Shown here: positions 24,279 to 34,139 of the stretch, one piece after another | How positions within the stretch are numbered: the first letter of the stretch is position 1 | How the letters are laid out: the number at the start of each line of letters is the position of its first letter | NCBI RefSeq assembly: GCF_005144415.1 | Contig: NZ_SWJE01000001.1 | Span: 186,001-250,000 of the forward strand | Origin: Trinickia terrae | GTDB taxonomy: Bacteria; Pseudomonadota; Gammaproteobacteria; Burkholderiales; Burkholderiaceae | Direction of reading: 5' to 3' | Length of the DNA stretch: 64,000 bases | Notes under the pieces: model-generated | What the model saw: the letters and a program-made list of their open reading frames with translations, nothing else | Databases searched by the model: none | Told to the model about the DNA's origin: nothing | Translations under genes and position numbers: made by a program

Positions 24279-25826
24279 ATGACGAACATCAGATCCCGAC
24301 TCTCATTCATCTTTGCGACCCTTTGCGGGTTGTGCGTCGGGATTGCTTCGATCGCGCTGCACGGTCTAGCGCAGGCCAACGCACGCGCGGAGCAGACCTA
24401 TCGCGAGCTGGCACTTCCCAGTCAATATCTTTCCGACGCGTATCGGGACATGCTCATTGTCGTAATTCAGGTCAATGAGGCGAATCGATTGAATGACCTG
24501 AACGCAAGCAGGCCGCAGTTTGAAACTGTGGATCACATCGTACCTGTCGTAAAGAACGACATACAGTTGTTCCTGGACATCAGGAAGTCGGACGCTGTAG
24601 AGCGCCTCGCCTCGACATTCGTAAGCGACTTCAACAATACGATGTCAGGTTTGCTCGAATCTGTGCGGCTCGCAAGAAATGGCGATGTGACCGGTTCCTC
24701 GCGTGAGATGTTGCGGACGCGACCTTATGGCATCGCCACAGGCATGGATATGGTTCGACTGACAGCATTGATCAACTCGGAAATGGTGGCCGCACACACG
24801 AAAGCCGCGGACGACTATGTGACGATACGGGCTTGGCTAGCCGGCGCGCTGGTGATGGGTGGCATCGCGTGTGGGCTGGCTGCATGGTGGCAGATGCGGT
24901 CGTTCAACCTCAGCGTGACCAACATTCAGGAAACGCTGCATCAGGCAAGCCGCTCGCTGGACCTGACCAAGCGCGCAGAATCCTCGCGCAACGACGAGAT
25001 TGGACGGACCGCATCGGCGTTCAATGGATTGATTGCGCACGTCGCCGGTGCAATCAGTGATGTTCGAACAGTCGCTGGCGTGGTGCACATCGCCGCGGTG
25101 GAGATTGCGTCCGGCAACGAGGACCTGTCGGCTCGCACTGAGAAGCAAGCCATATCGCTGGAACAGACGGCGTCGAGCATCGCGCAGCTTACCGAGATCG
25201 TAAAGCAGAACACGGACAACGCACGACAAGCCAACGCGCTCGCGTCGCGAGCGACGGGTCTCGCCGATACCGGCGACGATGCAGTGCAGGGCATGGTGCA
25301 CACGATTGGCCAGATCAGCGGCAGTTCGACAAAGATCTCGGAAATCACCGGGGTCATAGAAGGCATTGCATTTCAGACAAACATCCTTGCACTCAACGCA
25401 GCGGTCGAAGCAGCACGGGCCGGTGAGCAGGGGCGTGGCTTCGCCGTCGTTGCCAGCGAGGTGCGTAGCTTGGCACAGCGTTCAGCAGCGGCCGCTAAAG
25501 AGATCAAGGAGCTGATCGACTCGTCGGTCGCGATGATTCGGGGCGGAGCGCAACAGGTTTCCGAAGTCGGCGTGACAATGGGGGAAGTCAGGCAGGCGAT
25601 CAAACAGGTGTCCGACATCGTCGGCGAAATCGCTTCGGCCTCGGAAGAACAAAGCCGAGGCATTGAGCAGGTCAACCGGGCCGTTATGCAGATGGACGGC
25701 GTCACGCAGCAGAATGCCGCACTGGTGGAACAGGCGGCCGCTGCTGCGCAATCGCTTGAACAGCAAGCGATCAAGCTTAAAGAGGCGGTGTCCGCGTTCA
25801 AGGTGGCCGACACGGTGTCGTTGTGA
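24279..25826 (+). CDS. methyl-accepting chemotaxis protein
   Basis: The 515-residue receptor has TM1 at about residues 10-30, a periplasmic four-helix-type sensor domain to about 183, TM2 at about 184-204 (AWLAGALVMGGIACGLAAWW), then HAMP and a signalling domain. The hairpin tip [20 protein letters not shown] (about 365) and [19 protein letters not shown] are the conserved CheA/CheW contact. No C-terminal CheR-tethering pentapeptide is present. It starts at an ATG close to AGCAATG, with weak ribosome binding. The ligand is unknown, but catabolic genes flank it. No che genes lie in the window. Confidence 0.92.
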   Translation: MTNIRSRLSFIFATLCGLCVGIASIALHGLAQANARAEQTYRELALPSQYLSDAYRDMLIVVIQVNEANRLNDLNASRPQFETVDHIVPVVKNDIQLFLDIRKSDAVERLASTFVSDFNNTMSGLLESVRLARNGDVTGSSREMLRTRPYGIATGMDMVRLTALINSEMVAAHTKAADDYVTIRAWLAGALVMGGIACGLAAWWQMRSFNLSVTNIQETLHQASRSLDLTKRAESSRNDEIGRTASAFNGLIAHVAGAISDVRTVAGVVHIAAVEIASGNEDLSARTEKQAISLEQTASSIAQLTEIVKQNTDNARQANALASRATGLADTGDDAVQGMVHTIGQISGSSTKISEITGVIEGIAFQTNILALNAAVEAARAGEQGRGFAVVASEVRSLAQRSAAAAKEIKELIDSSVAMIRGGAQQVSEVGVTMGEVRQAIKQVSDIVGEIASASEEQSRGIEQVNRAVMQMDGVTQQNAALVEQAAAAAQSLEQQAIKLKEAVSAFKVADTVSL

Positions 25827-25878
25827 TCGCGAGATGCGCTCATCGAGAAGCGTTTCCGACCACCTGCGCCGAACAATC

Positions 25879-25902
25879 GGGCGCCGCTGCCGAGCGGCGC
25901 CC
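25879..25902. terminator. GC-rich hairpin between convergent genes
   Basis: GGGCGCCGCT (25879-25888), GCCG, then AGCGGCGCCC (25893-25902) make an exact 10-bp stem between the chemoreceptor stop (25826) and the stop of the minus-strand barrel gene (25929). It probably serves both transcripts. No T-run follows. Confidence 0.6.
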
Positions 25903-25928
25903 GTCAGCCGCCGGATAAGCGTCGGCAA

Positions 25929-26651
25929 CTAGAAACGCAAAACAGCGGCGGCTTCGAGGCGATTGACGGCGAGATCGGGCAAGCGTGCCTGTATGCCGTG
26001 GCTTGAACCGACATACGACAAATCGAATTGCGCTGAACGGTATTGATAGGACACGCCGACGTTCCCATAGCCATATCCGATTCCGAGTTGAGTACGTGCG
26101 TCGAAGTAACCGATGCCCGCGTGCAGCGTCCAAGCCGAGTAGCTGATCGGCAGCCTGCCGACAAGGTTGTATTCGAACGTGTAGCCCTTGGGACTCGGAC
26201 CGAACTGAGTGTTCGGAGACACGCCTACGGACAAGGAAACCAAGTCGCGCCACGAGGCAACGGCTTGCGCCTCGTCGTAAGCGGGCTTCGCGTAGGCGAC
26301 ATGTGTGAACTGGTAGTGCTCCAGCATCAGATCAGCGCGCCACGCGCCCTGGCGCCAGTCATAACCGAATGTGCCGATCGTTAGCGTACCAACAGGTCCT
26401 CGGTGCTCGATTCGAGCCTCCGTAACCGAGACGGCGGCAAACGGGCCTCCAACGGGATACCATTCCGCGGCTGCGCTCAACGACGGCGCACCGAGATCAA
26501 GGCCGCGCAACGAACGCGCCGTCGCCCCGCTGAACGAGAACTGCCAGTCCGACGCCGCGTGTGCACTATCGTTGCCGAGTATCGCGAAAGCGATTGGCCC
26601 CGTCCGGAGGAGGACGTTCAGTATTTGCCTGAGGCCCTTGTGTCCGGTCAT
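25929..26651 (-). CDS. outer-membrane beta-barrel protein (TorF/Gcw_chp-like)
   Basis: The frame runs back into the P450 gene, but the start at 26651 (MTGHKGLRQILNVLLRTG) gives 240 residues with a signal peptide ending ILGNDSAHA. The rest is short alternating strands: SAAAEWYPVGGPFAAVSVTE, TIGTFGYDWRQGAWRADLML, FEYNLVGRLPISYSAWTLHA, GYGYGNVGVSYQYRSAQFDL, closing with AAAVLRF, a terminal aromatic typical of outer-membrane barrels. It resembles the TorF/Gcw_chp putative porins. It lies 77 bp downstream of the P450 gene and is probably cotranscribed. The function is unknown. Confidence 0.6.
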   Translation of the reverse strand: MTGHKGLRQILNVLLRTGPIAFAILGNDSAHAASDWQFSFSGATARSLRGLDLGAPSLSAAAEWYPVGGPFAAVSVTEARIEHRGPVGTLTIGTFGYDWRQGAWRADLMLEHYQFTHVAYAKPAYDEAQAVASWRDLVSLSVGVSPNTQFGPSPKGYTFEYNLVGRLPISYSAWTLHAGIGYFDARTQLGIGYGYGNVGVSYQYRSAQFDLSYVGSSHGIQARLPDLAVNRLEAAAVLRF

Positions 26652-26728
26652 CGCCGAAGATCCGGAGCCGCATCGCGAGTCGGCTGGATACGAGGTAGCG
26701 TTGATTCGGACTTTGCTCCGACTCACCC

Positions 26729-27925
26729 CTACCATGCCGACATCAGTGCATTGACTCCCCGCAGGTTGCCGCGCTGATTCCAGCTCAACTGATCGAGAGT
26801 GGTCAGCCGGAGATGCGGCAGGCGTTCGAGCAGCGCGCCGAGCGCTGACTCGAGCTCGATCAGCGCGAGCCGGTATCCTAGGCAATGATGGATGCCTGCG
26901 CCGAAAGTGTGTAGACGTCCTTGCTTCCGGTCGATGTCGAGACGATCCGGTTCCGAGAACTGATCCGGATCGCGGTTGGCGGCGCCCAGCATCAGGAACA
27001 CCATCGTCCCGCGCGGCACCACCTCGCCATCGATTTCGACATCCTCCATTGCCGCGCGTATGGTCATCTGCACCGATCCGTCATAGCGCAGGCATTCCAG
27101 CACGGCATTCGGCATCCGCAGCGGATCGCGCTTCAGCAAATCGAGCTGCTGCGGGTTGCGATGAAGCGCGATCAACGCATTGCCGATCATGTTCGACGTT
27201 GTCTCGTGACCGGCGATAAACAGCAAGATGACGTTGGAGACGATTTCGTCGTGCGTCAGTGTGTCGCCGGCGTCCTCGACGCGCAGCAGTATGGAAATCA
27301 AGTCGTTTCCGGGGTGCGCGCGGCGAGCCTCGATCACCTTGGAAAAATACAGCGCAAGCTCCTCATATGCGGAGCTCGTCTGGTCCAGCGCTTCGGCGCT
27401 CATTGGCGCGGGATCGAACACCTTCGCCAGCTTGCTTACTGCCGCGCCGAGGGTGATGGCTTCGTCGACAGGGATATCCAGCATTCGGCAGACGATCAGA
27501 ACGGGAAGCGGAAAGGCGAATTCCGACACGAGATCGACTTGCTTGCGTGGCTCGAACCCATCGATCAGCTGATGGGCGGTGGCGATCGCGAGTTCGCGCA
27601 TCGTCTCAATCTGCCGTGTGTTGAATGCTTTCATCATCAGGCCGCGCAGACGCGTATGCGCGGGGGGATTGAGCATCAGGAACATTCTGCCGACCCCCTG
27701 GAACAGCGGCATCTTCGGACCGTCATCGCCATACCGCACGCGGACGCTCTCCATATAGCTCTTGCCCATTTGCCGGCTTTGGAGCAGCGCGTCGACGATG
27801 CCGTAGCGCCCGGTCATCAGCGCGTTTGGCGCGATGCGCGCGAACGGGCCTTGCGAGCGGAGCGTCTCGTAGAGCGGGTAAGGATTTTCGAGGAACGCGG
27901 GAGTGGATAGATCGGCGAGTTTCAT
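26729..27925 (-). CDS. cytochrome P450 (CYP107-like bacterial class)
   Basis: The start [20 protein letters not shown] at 27925 gives 398 residues, the normal size of a soluble bacterial P450; a longer open frame upstream is not needed. The I-helix oxygen motif is [19 protein letters not shown], the K-helix Glu-x-x-Arg is in VLECLRYD, and the heme loop is [20 protein letters not shown] with axial Cys348. No ferredoxin or reductase gene is adjacent, so it must use electron donors from elsewhere. It stands alone with the barrel gene behind it and a palindrome in its upstream region. The substrate is unknown. Confidence 0.93.
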   Translation of the reverse strand: MKLADLSTPAFLENPYPLYETLRSQGPFARIAPNALMTGRYGIVDALLQSRQMGKSYMESVRVRYGDDGPKMPLFQGVGRMFLMLNPPAHTRLRGLMMKAFNTRQIETMRELAIATAHQLIDGFEPRKQVDLVSEFAFPLPVLIVCRMLDIPVDEAITLGAAVSKLAKVFDPAPMSAEALDQTSSAYEELALYFSKVIEARRAHPGNDLISILLRVEDAGDTLTHDEIVSNVILLFIAGHETTSNMIGNALIALHRNPQQLDLLKRDPLRMPNAVLECLRYDGSVQMTIRAAMEDVEIDGEVVPRGTMVFLMLGAANRDPDQFSEPDRLDIDRKQGRLHTFGAGIHHCLGYRLALIELESALGALLERLPHLRLTTLDQLSWNQRGNLRGVNALMSAW

Positions 27926-28486
27926 CGAGGGTGACAGACAGGCGGAAGTAGAAAGCGTAACGCAGGCGCACGTCGATGCTTCGGAGCGACGTGCATGATC
28001 ATACAGGGCAATATGGACCGAGCGCGTGGTCCAAAAATGGAACACCGATTTCCATTTTTCGCTCTTAATTTGATTTCGAAGACGGGAGAATATACCAACT
28101 TGTGCGCCCATCGCGAATGCGGCCCATCGCGCTATCGAGGTTGGTGCCGATGACGTCTAAATTCACTGCGCGAACGCCTGCCTTATCCATCACCGGACCC
28201 GAGAAGCTCGGGCCCATCTATTTGCACATTGCCCAACTAAACAGCGAACCGCTCGTTGTGGTGTATCGAAGCGCCGACAACGACGAGCACACGCGGATCA
28301 GCGGTGCACTCGATTCTCGTGTGTCGGCGCGTGAGATCACGGCAGCGACGGACTGGAAATCGGGTGTTCGTCGGTCTCCAATCGATAAAATTTCTGCGAT
28401 TCCCGTCGTTCACGTATAAGCAATACGAAATAAATAAAAAAGCTGGTTTCTTCTGTTGGTGGTTTCATTTCCCGGATTACTACGCG
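27926..28486. other. 561-bp intergenic region upstream of the P450 and chemoreceptor genes
   Basis: This A/T-richer gap separates the divergently transcribed P450 gene (minus) and second chemoreceptor gene (plus). It holds the palindrome at 28033-28059. An open frame from 28150 to 28419 on the plus strand (89 codons, ending [12 protein letters not shown]) has no recognisable motif or good ribosome-binding site and may be chance or a relic. No RNA gene is evident. Confidence 0.5.
28033..28059. promoter_or_regulatory. inverted repeat upstream of the P450 gene
   Basis: AAAAATGGAA (28033-28042), CACCGAT, then TTCCATTTTT (28050-28059) form an exact 10-bp dyad with a 7-base spacer, 108 bp upstream of the P450 ATG at 27925. 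The A/T content and symmetry suit an operator for a dimeric regulator. No regulator gene is adjacent. Confidence 0.5.
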
Positions 28487-30037
28487 ATGATTGTCCTGTC
28501 CAGACTGTCGGTCACCCGCAAGCTGCAAATCGTTCTCGCCGTGGCCCTATCGAGCCTTCTGCTGGTAGGTTTTTTTGGCGTTAGCCAGACCACCGGTGTT
28601 ACATCACGTACCGATGCGATAACACAGAGATGGATGCCCATGGCCCTGCAGGCGCAGGGCATAAGCCAACTTGCCGCTACGGTCCGTAACAGAGAGTTCG
28701 CGTATATCCTCGTGCGATATGACCAGCGTGAGCAGGTTCTGCCCGCGCTGCAAAACAGCATTGCCGAGATGAATGAGCGGATCAAGAGCTTTGGCAAGCT
28801 GCCTCTCGAGAATGCTGAGCGCCAGACCTATGAGCGTGTCGTGGCGGCATGGCGTGACTACCTCGCACTGAGCGCGAGAATCCAGGACGAGGTGGACAAC
28901 GCATCGCCGAATGCAGCTCGCGCCATCATCATGCAAGACAGTGCGAAGAGCTTTGAGTTGTTTACCGCCGCCTTGGATGAACTGTCAAAGTCGAGTCAGA
29001 CGAGGGCGAGTCAGGCAGGCGACGATGCGGCGGGTGTCGCGAAGCGCGCACTTTGGCTGATTGGCATGGTGGTGACCGTTGCCATCGCGATGGCGGCTGG
29101 TTTGATGACGCTTGTATCGCGATCCATAACAGGGCCGCTCAGCCGCGCCGTTGATCTGGCTCAGACAGTTGCGCGCGGTGACCTGACGCGCCAGATTGTG
29201 GCGAACGGGGATGACGAAACAGCCCGGCTCGTTCGCTCGTTATCGCAGATGTCGGAGCATCTACGCCAGCTTATTGGCGAGGTACGAGATGGCGTGGAGT
29301 CGGTCAATACCGCCTCGAGAGAAATCGCCGCCGGCAATCTCGATCTGAGTTCGCGCACCGAAAATGTCGCTTTCAGCGTCCAGCAGACAGCAGCGCGCGT
29401 GGAGCACCTCGGTGAAGCGGCATCCCAGTCCACCCGTACGGCGCTGGAAGTCAACACACTCTCGCAGAATGCCTCCACTGCTGCGGAGCGTGGCGGAGAA
29501 ATCGTGTCGCGCGTGGTCACGAACATGGCCGACATCGTTGCCGCGTCCCACAAGATTGGAGAAATCACGGCAGTCATCGACGGCATTGCCTTTCAAACAA
29601 ACATTCTCGCATTGAATGCAGCGGTGGAAGCGGCGCGCGCAGGCGAACAAGGACGTGGCTTTGCGGTAGTTGCGAGCGAAGTGCGAAGCCTTGCCCAACG
29701 TTCTGCTGGGGCCGCGAAGGAGATCAAGGAATTGATCGAATCATCCGTTCAGCGGGTGGAAGCGGGCAGCGAACTCGTTACGCAGGCTGGGCGCGCGATG
29801 AATGACATCGTCGCATCGGTGCAACGTGTGGGGACCTTGATCGGCGAAATTGCGTCCTCAGCAGAAGAGCAGCAGCGCGAGCTCTTGCAAGTGCATGGCG
29901 CAGTCGAACAGATTGATCAAACTACTCAGCAAAACGCGGCGCTGGTCGAAGAATCGGCATCCGCTGCTGCGTCGTTGCGCGACCAGGCCGATAGGCTTGC
30001 GCAGTTGGTATCGGTCTTCCGCGTGAGTGCTGTATGA
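28487..30037 (+). CDS. methyl-accepting chemotaxis protein
   Basis: ATG at 28487 gives 516 residues; an open frame extends upstream without motifs. TM1 is [20 protein letters not shown] (about residues 13-32), a four-helix-bundle-like periplasmic domain follows, TM2 lies at about 188-208 ([20 protein letters not shown]), then HAMP ([19 protein letters not shown]) and a signalling domain with tip [20 protein letters not shown]. Its last codons overlap the start of the periplasmic binding-protein gene (ATGA), an arrangement that suggests the binding protein presents the ligand to this receptor. Confidence 0.93.
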   Translation: MIVLSRLSVTRKLQIVLAVALSSLLLVGFFGVSQTTGVTSRTDAITQRWMPMALQAQGISQLAATVRNREFAYILVRYDQREQVLPALQNSIAEMNERIKSFGKLPLENAERQTYERVVAAWRDYLALSARIQDEVDNASPNAARAIIMQDSAKSFELFTAALDELSKSSQTRASQAGDDAAGVAKRALWLIGMVVTVAIAMAAGLMTLVSRSITGPLSRAVDLAQTVARGDLTRQIVANGDDETARLVRSLSQMSEHLRQLIGEVRDGVESVNTASREIAAGNLDLSSRTENVAFSVQQTAARVEHLGEAASQSTRTALEVNTLSQNASTAAERGGEIVSRVVTNMADIVAASHKIGEITAVIDGIAFQTNILALNAAVEAARAGEQGRGFAVVASEVRSLAQRSAGAAKEIKELIESSVQRVEAGSELVTQAGRAMNDIVASVQRVGTLIGEIASSAEEQQRELLQVHGAVEQIDQTTQQNAALVEESASAAASLRDQADRLAQLVSVFRVSAV

Positions 30038-30993
30038 ATATTCGTGAACTCTTCATTGCGCTCGGCTTCGCATGCATCATCGGTGTCGGACTGGCTCCCC
30101 GTATCGCCGATGCCGAGGACAGGGCGACTGATCGACCGAAGATCGGCGTCGCGATGGCATCGTTCGATGACAATTTTTTGATCTTGCTGCGCGAGGCTGC
30201 GTCGAGAGAGGCGCGCCAACGTGGATGGAAACCGGTGTTCGTCGATGCACGCGGTGACGCCAAGCTGCAAACGACCGAGATTGCGAAATTGGTGACGGAG
30301 GAGCACGTTGCAGCGCTTGTTGTACGGCCAGTCGACAGCAATGCAACGGCTGAGGCGACCGAGATCGCCCGCAGGGCAGGGGTGCCGGTTGTCTACTTCA
30401 ACCTCAGGCCGGTCGAACCGATGGGGCGTGGCGCCGCGTACGTAGGCTCCGACAACCTGGAAGCGGGGCGTCTTCAGGGAGAGTACGTTGTGCAGCGGCT
30501 GAACGGGAAGGGCAATATTGCCATCATGGTGGGACCGGCGGGATCCGAGGATGCCGTGCAGCGGACGCTCGGCGTAAAGCGTGCCATCGCGCGCGTTACG
30601 GGAATGCATGTCGTGGCCGAGGAGGTGGGCAACTGGCGGCGCGACTTGGGGCTCGACATCATGAAGCGCTGGCTTGCCGAACAAAAGGACATCCAGGCCG
30701 TTGTTGCGAACAACGACGAAATGGCGATCGGCGCAGTCATCGCGCTGCGCAAGGCGGGCAAGGATCCGCGAAGTCTTCTGATCGTGGGTGTGGATGCAAC
30801 GCCTGATGCGCTCGCGCAGATGGATAAAGGGGCGATTGGCGCAACCGTGTTGCAGGACGCGAAGGGGCAGGGAGGGGGAGCCGTGGATTTGGCTATCCGC
30901 ATGAAATCGGGCGACGCTGGCGTGCCTGACAACGTAGATGTGCCATTCAAGCTCGTCACACCGGACAACTACAAGGCATTTTTGGATTACTGA
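30034..30993 (+). CDS. periplasmic sugar-type binding protein (RbsB/MglB fold) coupled to the chemoreceptor
   Basis: The 319-residue protein has a signal peptide ([21 protein letters not shown]) and the type 1 periplasmic-binding fold: [71 protein letters not shown] and [20 protein letters not shown]. It overlaps the receptor gene by 4 bp (ATGA). No ABC ATPase or permease gene accompanies it, so it may serve chemotaxis rather than uptake, as galactose- and ribose-binding proteins do through Trg. The ligand is unknown. Confidence 0.85.
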   Translation: MNIRELFIALGFACIIGVGLAPRIADAEDRATDRPKIGVAMASFDDNFLILLREAASREARQRGWKPVFVDARGDAKLQTTEIAKLVTEEHVAALVVRPVDSNATAEATEIARRAGVPVVYFNLRPVEPMGRGAAYVGSDNLEAGRLQGEYVVQRLNGKGNIAIMVGPAGSEDAVQRTLGVKRAIARVTGMHVVAEEVGNWRRDLGLDIMKRWLAEQKDIQAVVANNDEMAIGAVIALRKAGKDPRSLLIVGVDATPDALAQMDKGAIGATVLQDAKGQGGGAVDLAIRMKSGDAGVPDNVDVPFKLVTPDNYKAFLDY

Positions 30994-31200
30994 GTGTCGA
31001 TCCCGAGCGGCTGGGGTTGTCCATGGATTCCCGAAGGGCCGGGCCAAGCCGTGCCGTCAAAACCAGCGACTATGGCTTGTTTTCGGCATTGGGGAATTTC
31101 CGATATATGGGAATTATGCGAGGCACATCGCAACCTTCTACACGGAAATCGACACTCACGGTCAGCATCCCGCCATTTCCCCCCTTGAGAGAAGACCCGG

Positions 31201-32592
31201 TTGGATACCTTGGATAGAGCGTGCCTCGGAGCGGCGCTGAAACGACTGGGCAGGGCGCTCGGGACGAAACCTGGCAAGCGGCTCGCGTGCCTCCTGTTGC
31301 CGCTCGTGGCGGCCTGCGCGGGTAGCGGCCTGATTCCGCCGTCCAACATCGAGATCGATCCCGCCGCGCTCGAGCAGATGAAGGACCACGGCGACCGCAT
31401 GATCGTCGTGACCGTGGCCAACCCGAGCGAATCGGTGCCGGTGCTCGCCGGCACGACGGTCGGCGGCTACGGCGGCGCGCCCGGCTATGCGGCCTACGGC
31501 GGCGCGCGCGCCACCGTGGCCGCGCTTGCGAGCGACTACCGGCTGCGCGAGGTGACGGCCTGGCCGATCGTCGAGTTGAAGGTGCACTGCGCCGTGTTCG
31601 AGGTGACGGGCCTGGAGACCCGTGACGCCGTGCTCCAGAAGCTCGCGCATGACAGCCGCGTGCAGATCGCGCAGCCGCTGCAGTCCTTTCACACGCTGAG
31701 CTCGCTCTCCGGGCCGCCGGCCGGCTCGCTAACGGCGCCCGGCTACGACGGCAACTATGTCAGCCTGCAGCACGGGCTGCGCGACATCGACGCGCTCGCC
31801 GCCCATCGCGTCTCGCAGGGCGACGGCGTGCGCGTCGCCGTGATCGATACCGGCGTCGACGTGGGACACCCGGATCTCGCGGGCCGCGTCGTGCTCGCGC
31901 GCGACTTCGTCGAAGAGGACAAGTCGCGGTTCAACCGCGACCGGCACGGCACCGCCGTGGCCGGCGTGATCGCCGCCAATCCGAGCAACGGACGCGGCAT
32001 CGTCGGCGTCGCGCCGGGCGCGCAGATCCTCGCGCTCAAGGCGTGCTGGCAGGGGCCGGGCGGCAACGGGTCGTTCTGCAATTCGCTGACGCTCGCGCAG
32101 GCGCTCGTGGTGGCGATCGAGGCGCATGCGCAGGTGATCAACCTGAGCCTCGCCGGGCCGCCCGATCCGCTGCTGGCGCAGCTCGTCACGTTCTCGCTCG
32201 ATCATGGCGCGACGGTGGTCGGCGCCGTGCCGCCGAACGGCGATTTGCGCGCGTTTCCGGTCGGCGTGCCGCGCGTGATCGCCGCCGACGTGGCCGGAAC
32301 CGGCGCGCGCGCCGCCTCGGTGATCCAGGCGCCGGGCCGCGATGTGCTTACGCTCACGCCGGGCGGGCGCTACGATTTTCAGTCGGGCTCGTCGTTCTCG
32401 ACGGCCTATGTCTCGGGGATCGTGGCGCTGTTGCTCGCGGTCGATCCGCAGCTCGACGCCGGGAAGGTCTACGCGGCGCTCAAGGCCGGCATCGGCGAGG
32501 GCGCAGCGTCGGGCACGCGCACGGTCAACGCCTGCGGCGCGCTGGACGCCATCTCCCAGCATGCCTGCCCGCCGGTGAGCGCCGCGCGCTAA
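31201..32592 (+). CDS. subtilisin-like (S8) serine protease, probable lipoprotein
   Basis: The start is probably TTG at 31201; no ATG fits (463 residues). A lipobox is present in LACLLLPLVAACAGSG. A poorly conserved domain precedes a complete S8 catalytic triad: Asp216 in RVAVIDTGVDVGHPDLAGR, His249 in RHGTAVAGVIAANP, and Ser398 in FQSGSSFSTAYVSGIVALLL. It would act at the cell envelope. Third codon positions are far more G/C-rich than in the preceding 31 kb. It is followed immediately by an IS3 remnant. It starts 207 bp after the binding-protein gene, a gap with no visible feature. Confidence 0.8.
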   Translation: MDTLDRACLGAALKRLGRALGTKPGKRLACLLLPLVAACAGSGLIPPSNIEIDPAALEQMKDHGDRMIVVTVANPSESVPVLAGTTVGGYGGAPGYAAYGGARATVAALASDYRLREVTAWPIVELKVHCAVFEVTGLETRDAVLQKLAHDSRVQIAQPLQSFHTLSSLSGPPAGSLTAPGYDGNYVSLQHGLRDIDALAAHRVSQGDGVRVAVIDTGVDVGHPDLAGRVVLARDFVEEDKSRFNRDRHGTAVAGVIAANPSNGRGIVGVAPGAQILALKACWQGPGGNGSFCNSLTLAQALVVAIEAHAQVINLSLAGPPDPLLAQLVTFSLDHGATVVGAVPPNGDLRAFPVGVPRVIAADVAGTGARAASVIQAPGRDVLTLTPGGRYDFQSGSSFSTAYVSGIVALLLAVDPQLDAGKVYAALKAGIGEGAASGTRTVNACGALDAISQHACPPVSAAR

Positions 32593-32617
32593 GGAGCGCC
32601 TGCTGGACATGTGAGCG

Positions 32618-32890
32618 TACCGCTACAAGGTTCGCATCGACTTCAGCCGCCAGCGCAAGCCAACAGATAGCAGCTTCATCGAAACGTTCAACGGTTCGTT
32701 CAGAGACGAATCCCTGAACCTGCACTGGTTCGCCTCACTGGACGAAGCCAGACGCGAGATCGAAACGTGGTGCCGGGACTACGATGAGGGCTGACCTCAC
32801 ATGGCGCTCAAGGATTTGACGCCGGGCGAATTCGCCCGGCAATACAGCCTCCGGCCGGTGGCCGAAGGCATCAATAGTGTCGACGACTAA
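32618..32890 (+). mobile_element. IS3-family transposase (OrfB) C-terminal remnant, with internal stop
   Basis: The reading frame from 32618 gives KPTDSSFIETFNGSFRDESL, NLHWFASLDEARREIETWCR and DYDEG, then a TGA at 32792 where OrfB normally continues Ser-Arg. After the TGA the same frame goes on PHMALKDLTPGEFARQYS to a TAA at 32888. FIETFNG holds the final Glu of the DDE triad. The 5' two thirds of the gene are missing. This is a dead fragment of an IS3-group element just behind the protease gene. The remaining sequence to 32997 shows no gene. Confidence 0.85.
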
Positions 32891-32997
32891 CGCTCGACAC
32901 TGTCCAGAAAACCCAAGCGGATCAGACTTTCTGCAAGGCATTGGCCACCCGCCTTCGTGGCAAGTCCTTGGAGCGCGATCGTCGGCTTGACAGATGT

Positions 32998-33339
32998 TCA
33001 ACGCGCGGCGCTGTATGCCGGGCGAACGGATGCAAGTCGGGTGCCGGCAAACGGGTCTCTGCTCCAGTCGACAGCCGCTTGCCCGCGGTTAGCCGGCTTG
33101 GACTCGCTGGCGACGGCGAAGTGTTTCAAAGACTGCCCAGCGCTTTGCGCTTGCATGAGCCACTGCGGCATGGCTCCTTTGCCGTCCCACGTGTCGCCGA
33201 AAGCGTTTTCATAGCGCGCTGATTTCTGGCGTTTGCGGTCCGCGGCGAGCGCTGCCGCAAGGTCGGCTACCTTGATGCCAACCTGCGCCATGCGGCGCTG
33301 CAGATACGCAATCATGCTGTCGCGTTTTCGCTCGTCCAT
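32998..33339 (-). CDS. H-NS-like small DNA-binding protein
   Basis: With the start MDERKRDSMIAYLQRRMAQV at 33339 the protein has 113 residues. The segment ARYENAFGDTWDGKGAMPQW (around residue 42) resembles the C-terminal H-NS DNA-binding motif (Tyr...Gly-x-Thr-Trp-x-Gly-x-Gly...Pro-x-Trp), preceded by a short helix (VADLAAALAADRKRQKSA). A basic, low-complexity tail follows (SRDPFAGTRLASVRPAYSAA). Proteins like this are common on Burkholderia accessory DNA, where they silence acquired genes. It sits next to an IS remnant. Confidence 0.65.
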   Translation of the reverse strand: MDERKRDSMIAYLQRRMAQVGIKVADLAAALAADRKRQKSARYENAFGDTWDGKGAMPQWLMQAQSAGQSLKHFAVASESKPANRGQAAVDWSRDPFAGTRLASVRPAYSAAR

Positions 33340-33482
33340 TTGCTTGCCCTTTGAAGTGCTTGCGATGGGCCTAAGTATCGGCAAGCAGAGGGGCTGCGTC
33401 GATCTCGGATTCTGAAAACACTGTTCGTGCTGGGACGCAGGTCACGCCTGATGTGCCGTGCCGACGGTTTGCTCCCTCGAAG

Positions 33483-33683
33483 TCAACCGTGGTTGTCTAT
33501 CCAGGCGCGGCACCAGTTCAGGCCGACACGTTCTGCGTCTGTCTCCGTTTCGAAATTGCCCAGCACGCCGGACGTTTCCACGAGCTTGTTGTTGCGCATG
33601 ATGGTGCCGCTGGCGGCATACCCGGTGCCCTGGCGGATGGCGTGCCCCCAAATCAAATATCCCTTGTGGAGCTCCGCCTCCAT
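33483..33683 (-). CDS. small conserved-looking protein of unknown function
   Basis: The 66-residue protein (MEAELHKGYLIWGHAIRQGT, then IMRNNKLVETSGVLGNFETE, ending LNWCRAWIDNHG) has no motif I can assign. The pattern of short beta strands and a C-terminal helix with Trp-Cys-Arg-Ala-Trp-Ile-Asp looks like a real small domain. Its start overlaps the stop of the preceding secreted-protein gene by one base (TGATG), so the two are translationally coupled. Confidence 0.6.
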   Translation of the reverse strand: MEAELHKGYLIWGHAIRQGTGYAASGTIMRNNKLVETSGVLGNFETETDAERVGLNWCRAWIDNHG

Positions 33684-34033
33684 CAGCGGGTCACCTCGGG
33701 TTGCGCGCCTCGCGTACCGACGCGCAGCACATTGCCTCCCGGGGTCAGCAGCGGCGGGAGGTCCCGCAGTTGCGGCGGCGTATTGGCGGTGACGGCGCGA
33801 GCGGCCGGGGAGCGCTTTATCGGCTTCGGCGTGCTCGCCGCGACGTGGTTCGGCTTCGCCTTTGCGGCGTGGGATGCTGCCGATACACGATGTGGCCTGG
33901 GTTTTGCCGCGGCGTGGCTGCCTGCGTGCGGCGCTTGCCGGGCTTCAGGCGGGTTCCAGATTTCCACGTAGTGTTCGCCGGCGTTGGCGACGGAAGCGCT
34001 TGCCAGCAGCATTGCGCCCAGAACTCGCAACAT
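33683..34033 (-). CDS. small secreted basic protein, function unknown
   Basis: The 116-residue protein begins MLRVLGAMLLASASVANAGE, a clear signal peptide, behind GTAGGGAGATGAA. The mature part is Ala/Pro/His/Lys-rich and probably disordered (AKAKPNHVAASTPKPIKRSP) up to LPPLLTPGGNVLRVGTRGAQ. No family is recognised. It is the first gene downstream of the LexA-box-like site at 34140-34155 and is coupled to the 66-residue gene. Confidence 0.6.
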   Translation of the reverse strand: MLRVLGAMLLASASVANAGEHYVEIWNPPEARQAPHAGSHAAAKPRPHRVSAASHAAKAKPNHVAASTPKPIKRSPAARAVTANTPPQLRDLPPLLTPGGNVLRVGTRGAQPEVTR

Positions 34034-34139
34034 TTCATCTCCCTACCTTCAAGCCAGATGCTTTTACGCATGCGGGTAACCCATGGGGACTCGCTCGCAG
34101 AAAGTGCCGGTTCACTCCCGGCGAGCTGCCTGCAGGATA

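Noticed and set aside
28150-28419. Small plus-strand gene upstream of the second chemoreceptor
   Set aside because: No motif, weak ribosome-binding site and background-like composition; listed only within the intergenic description.
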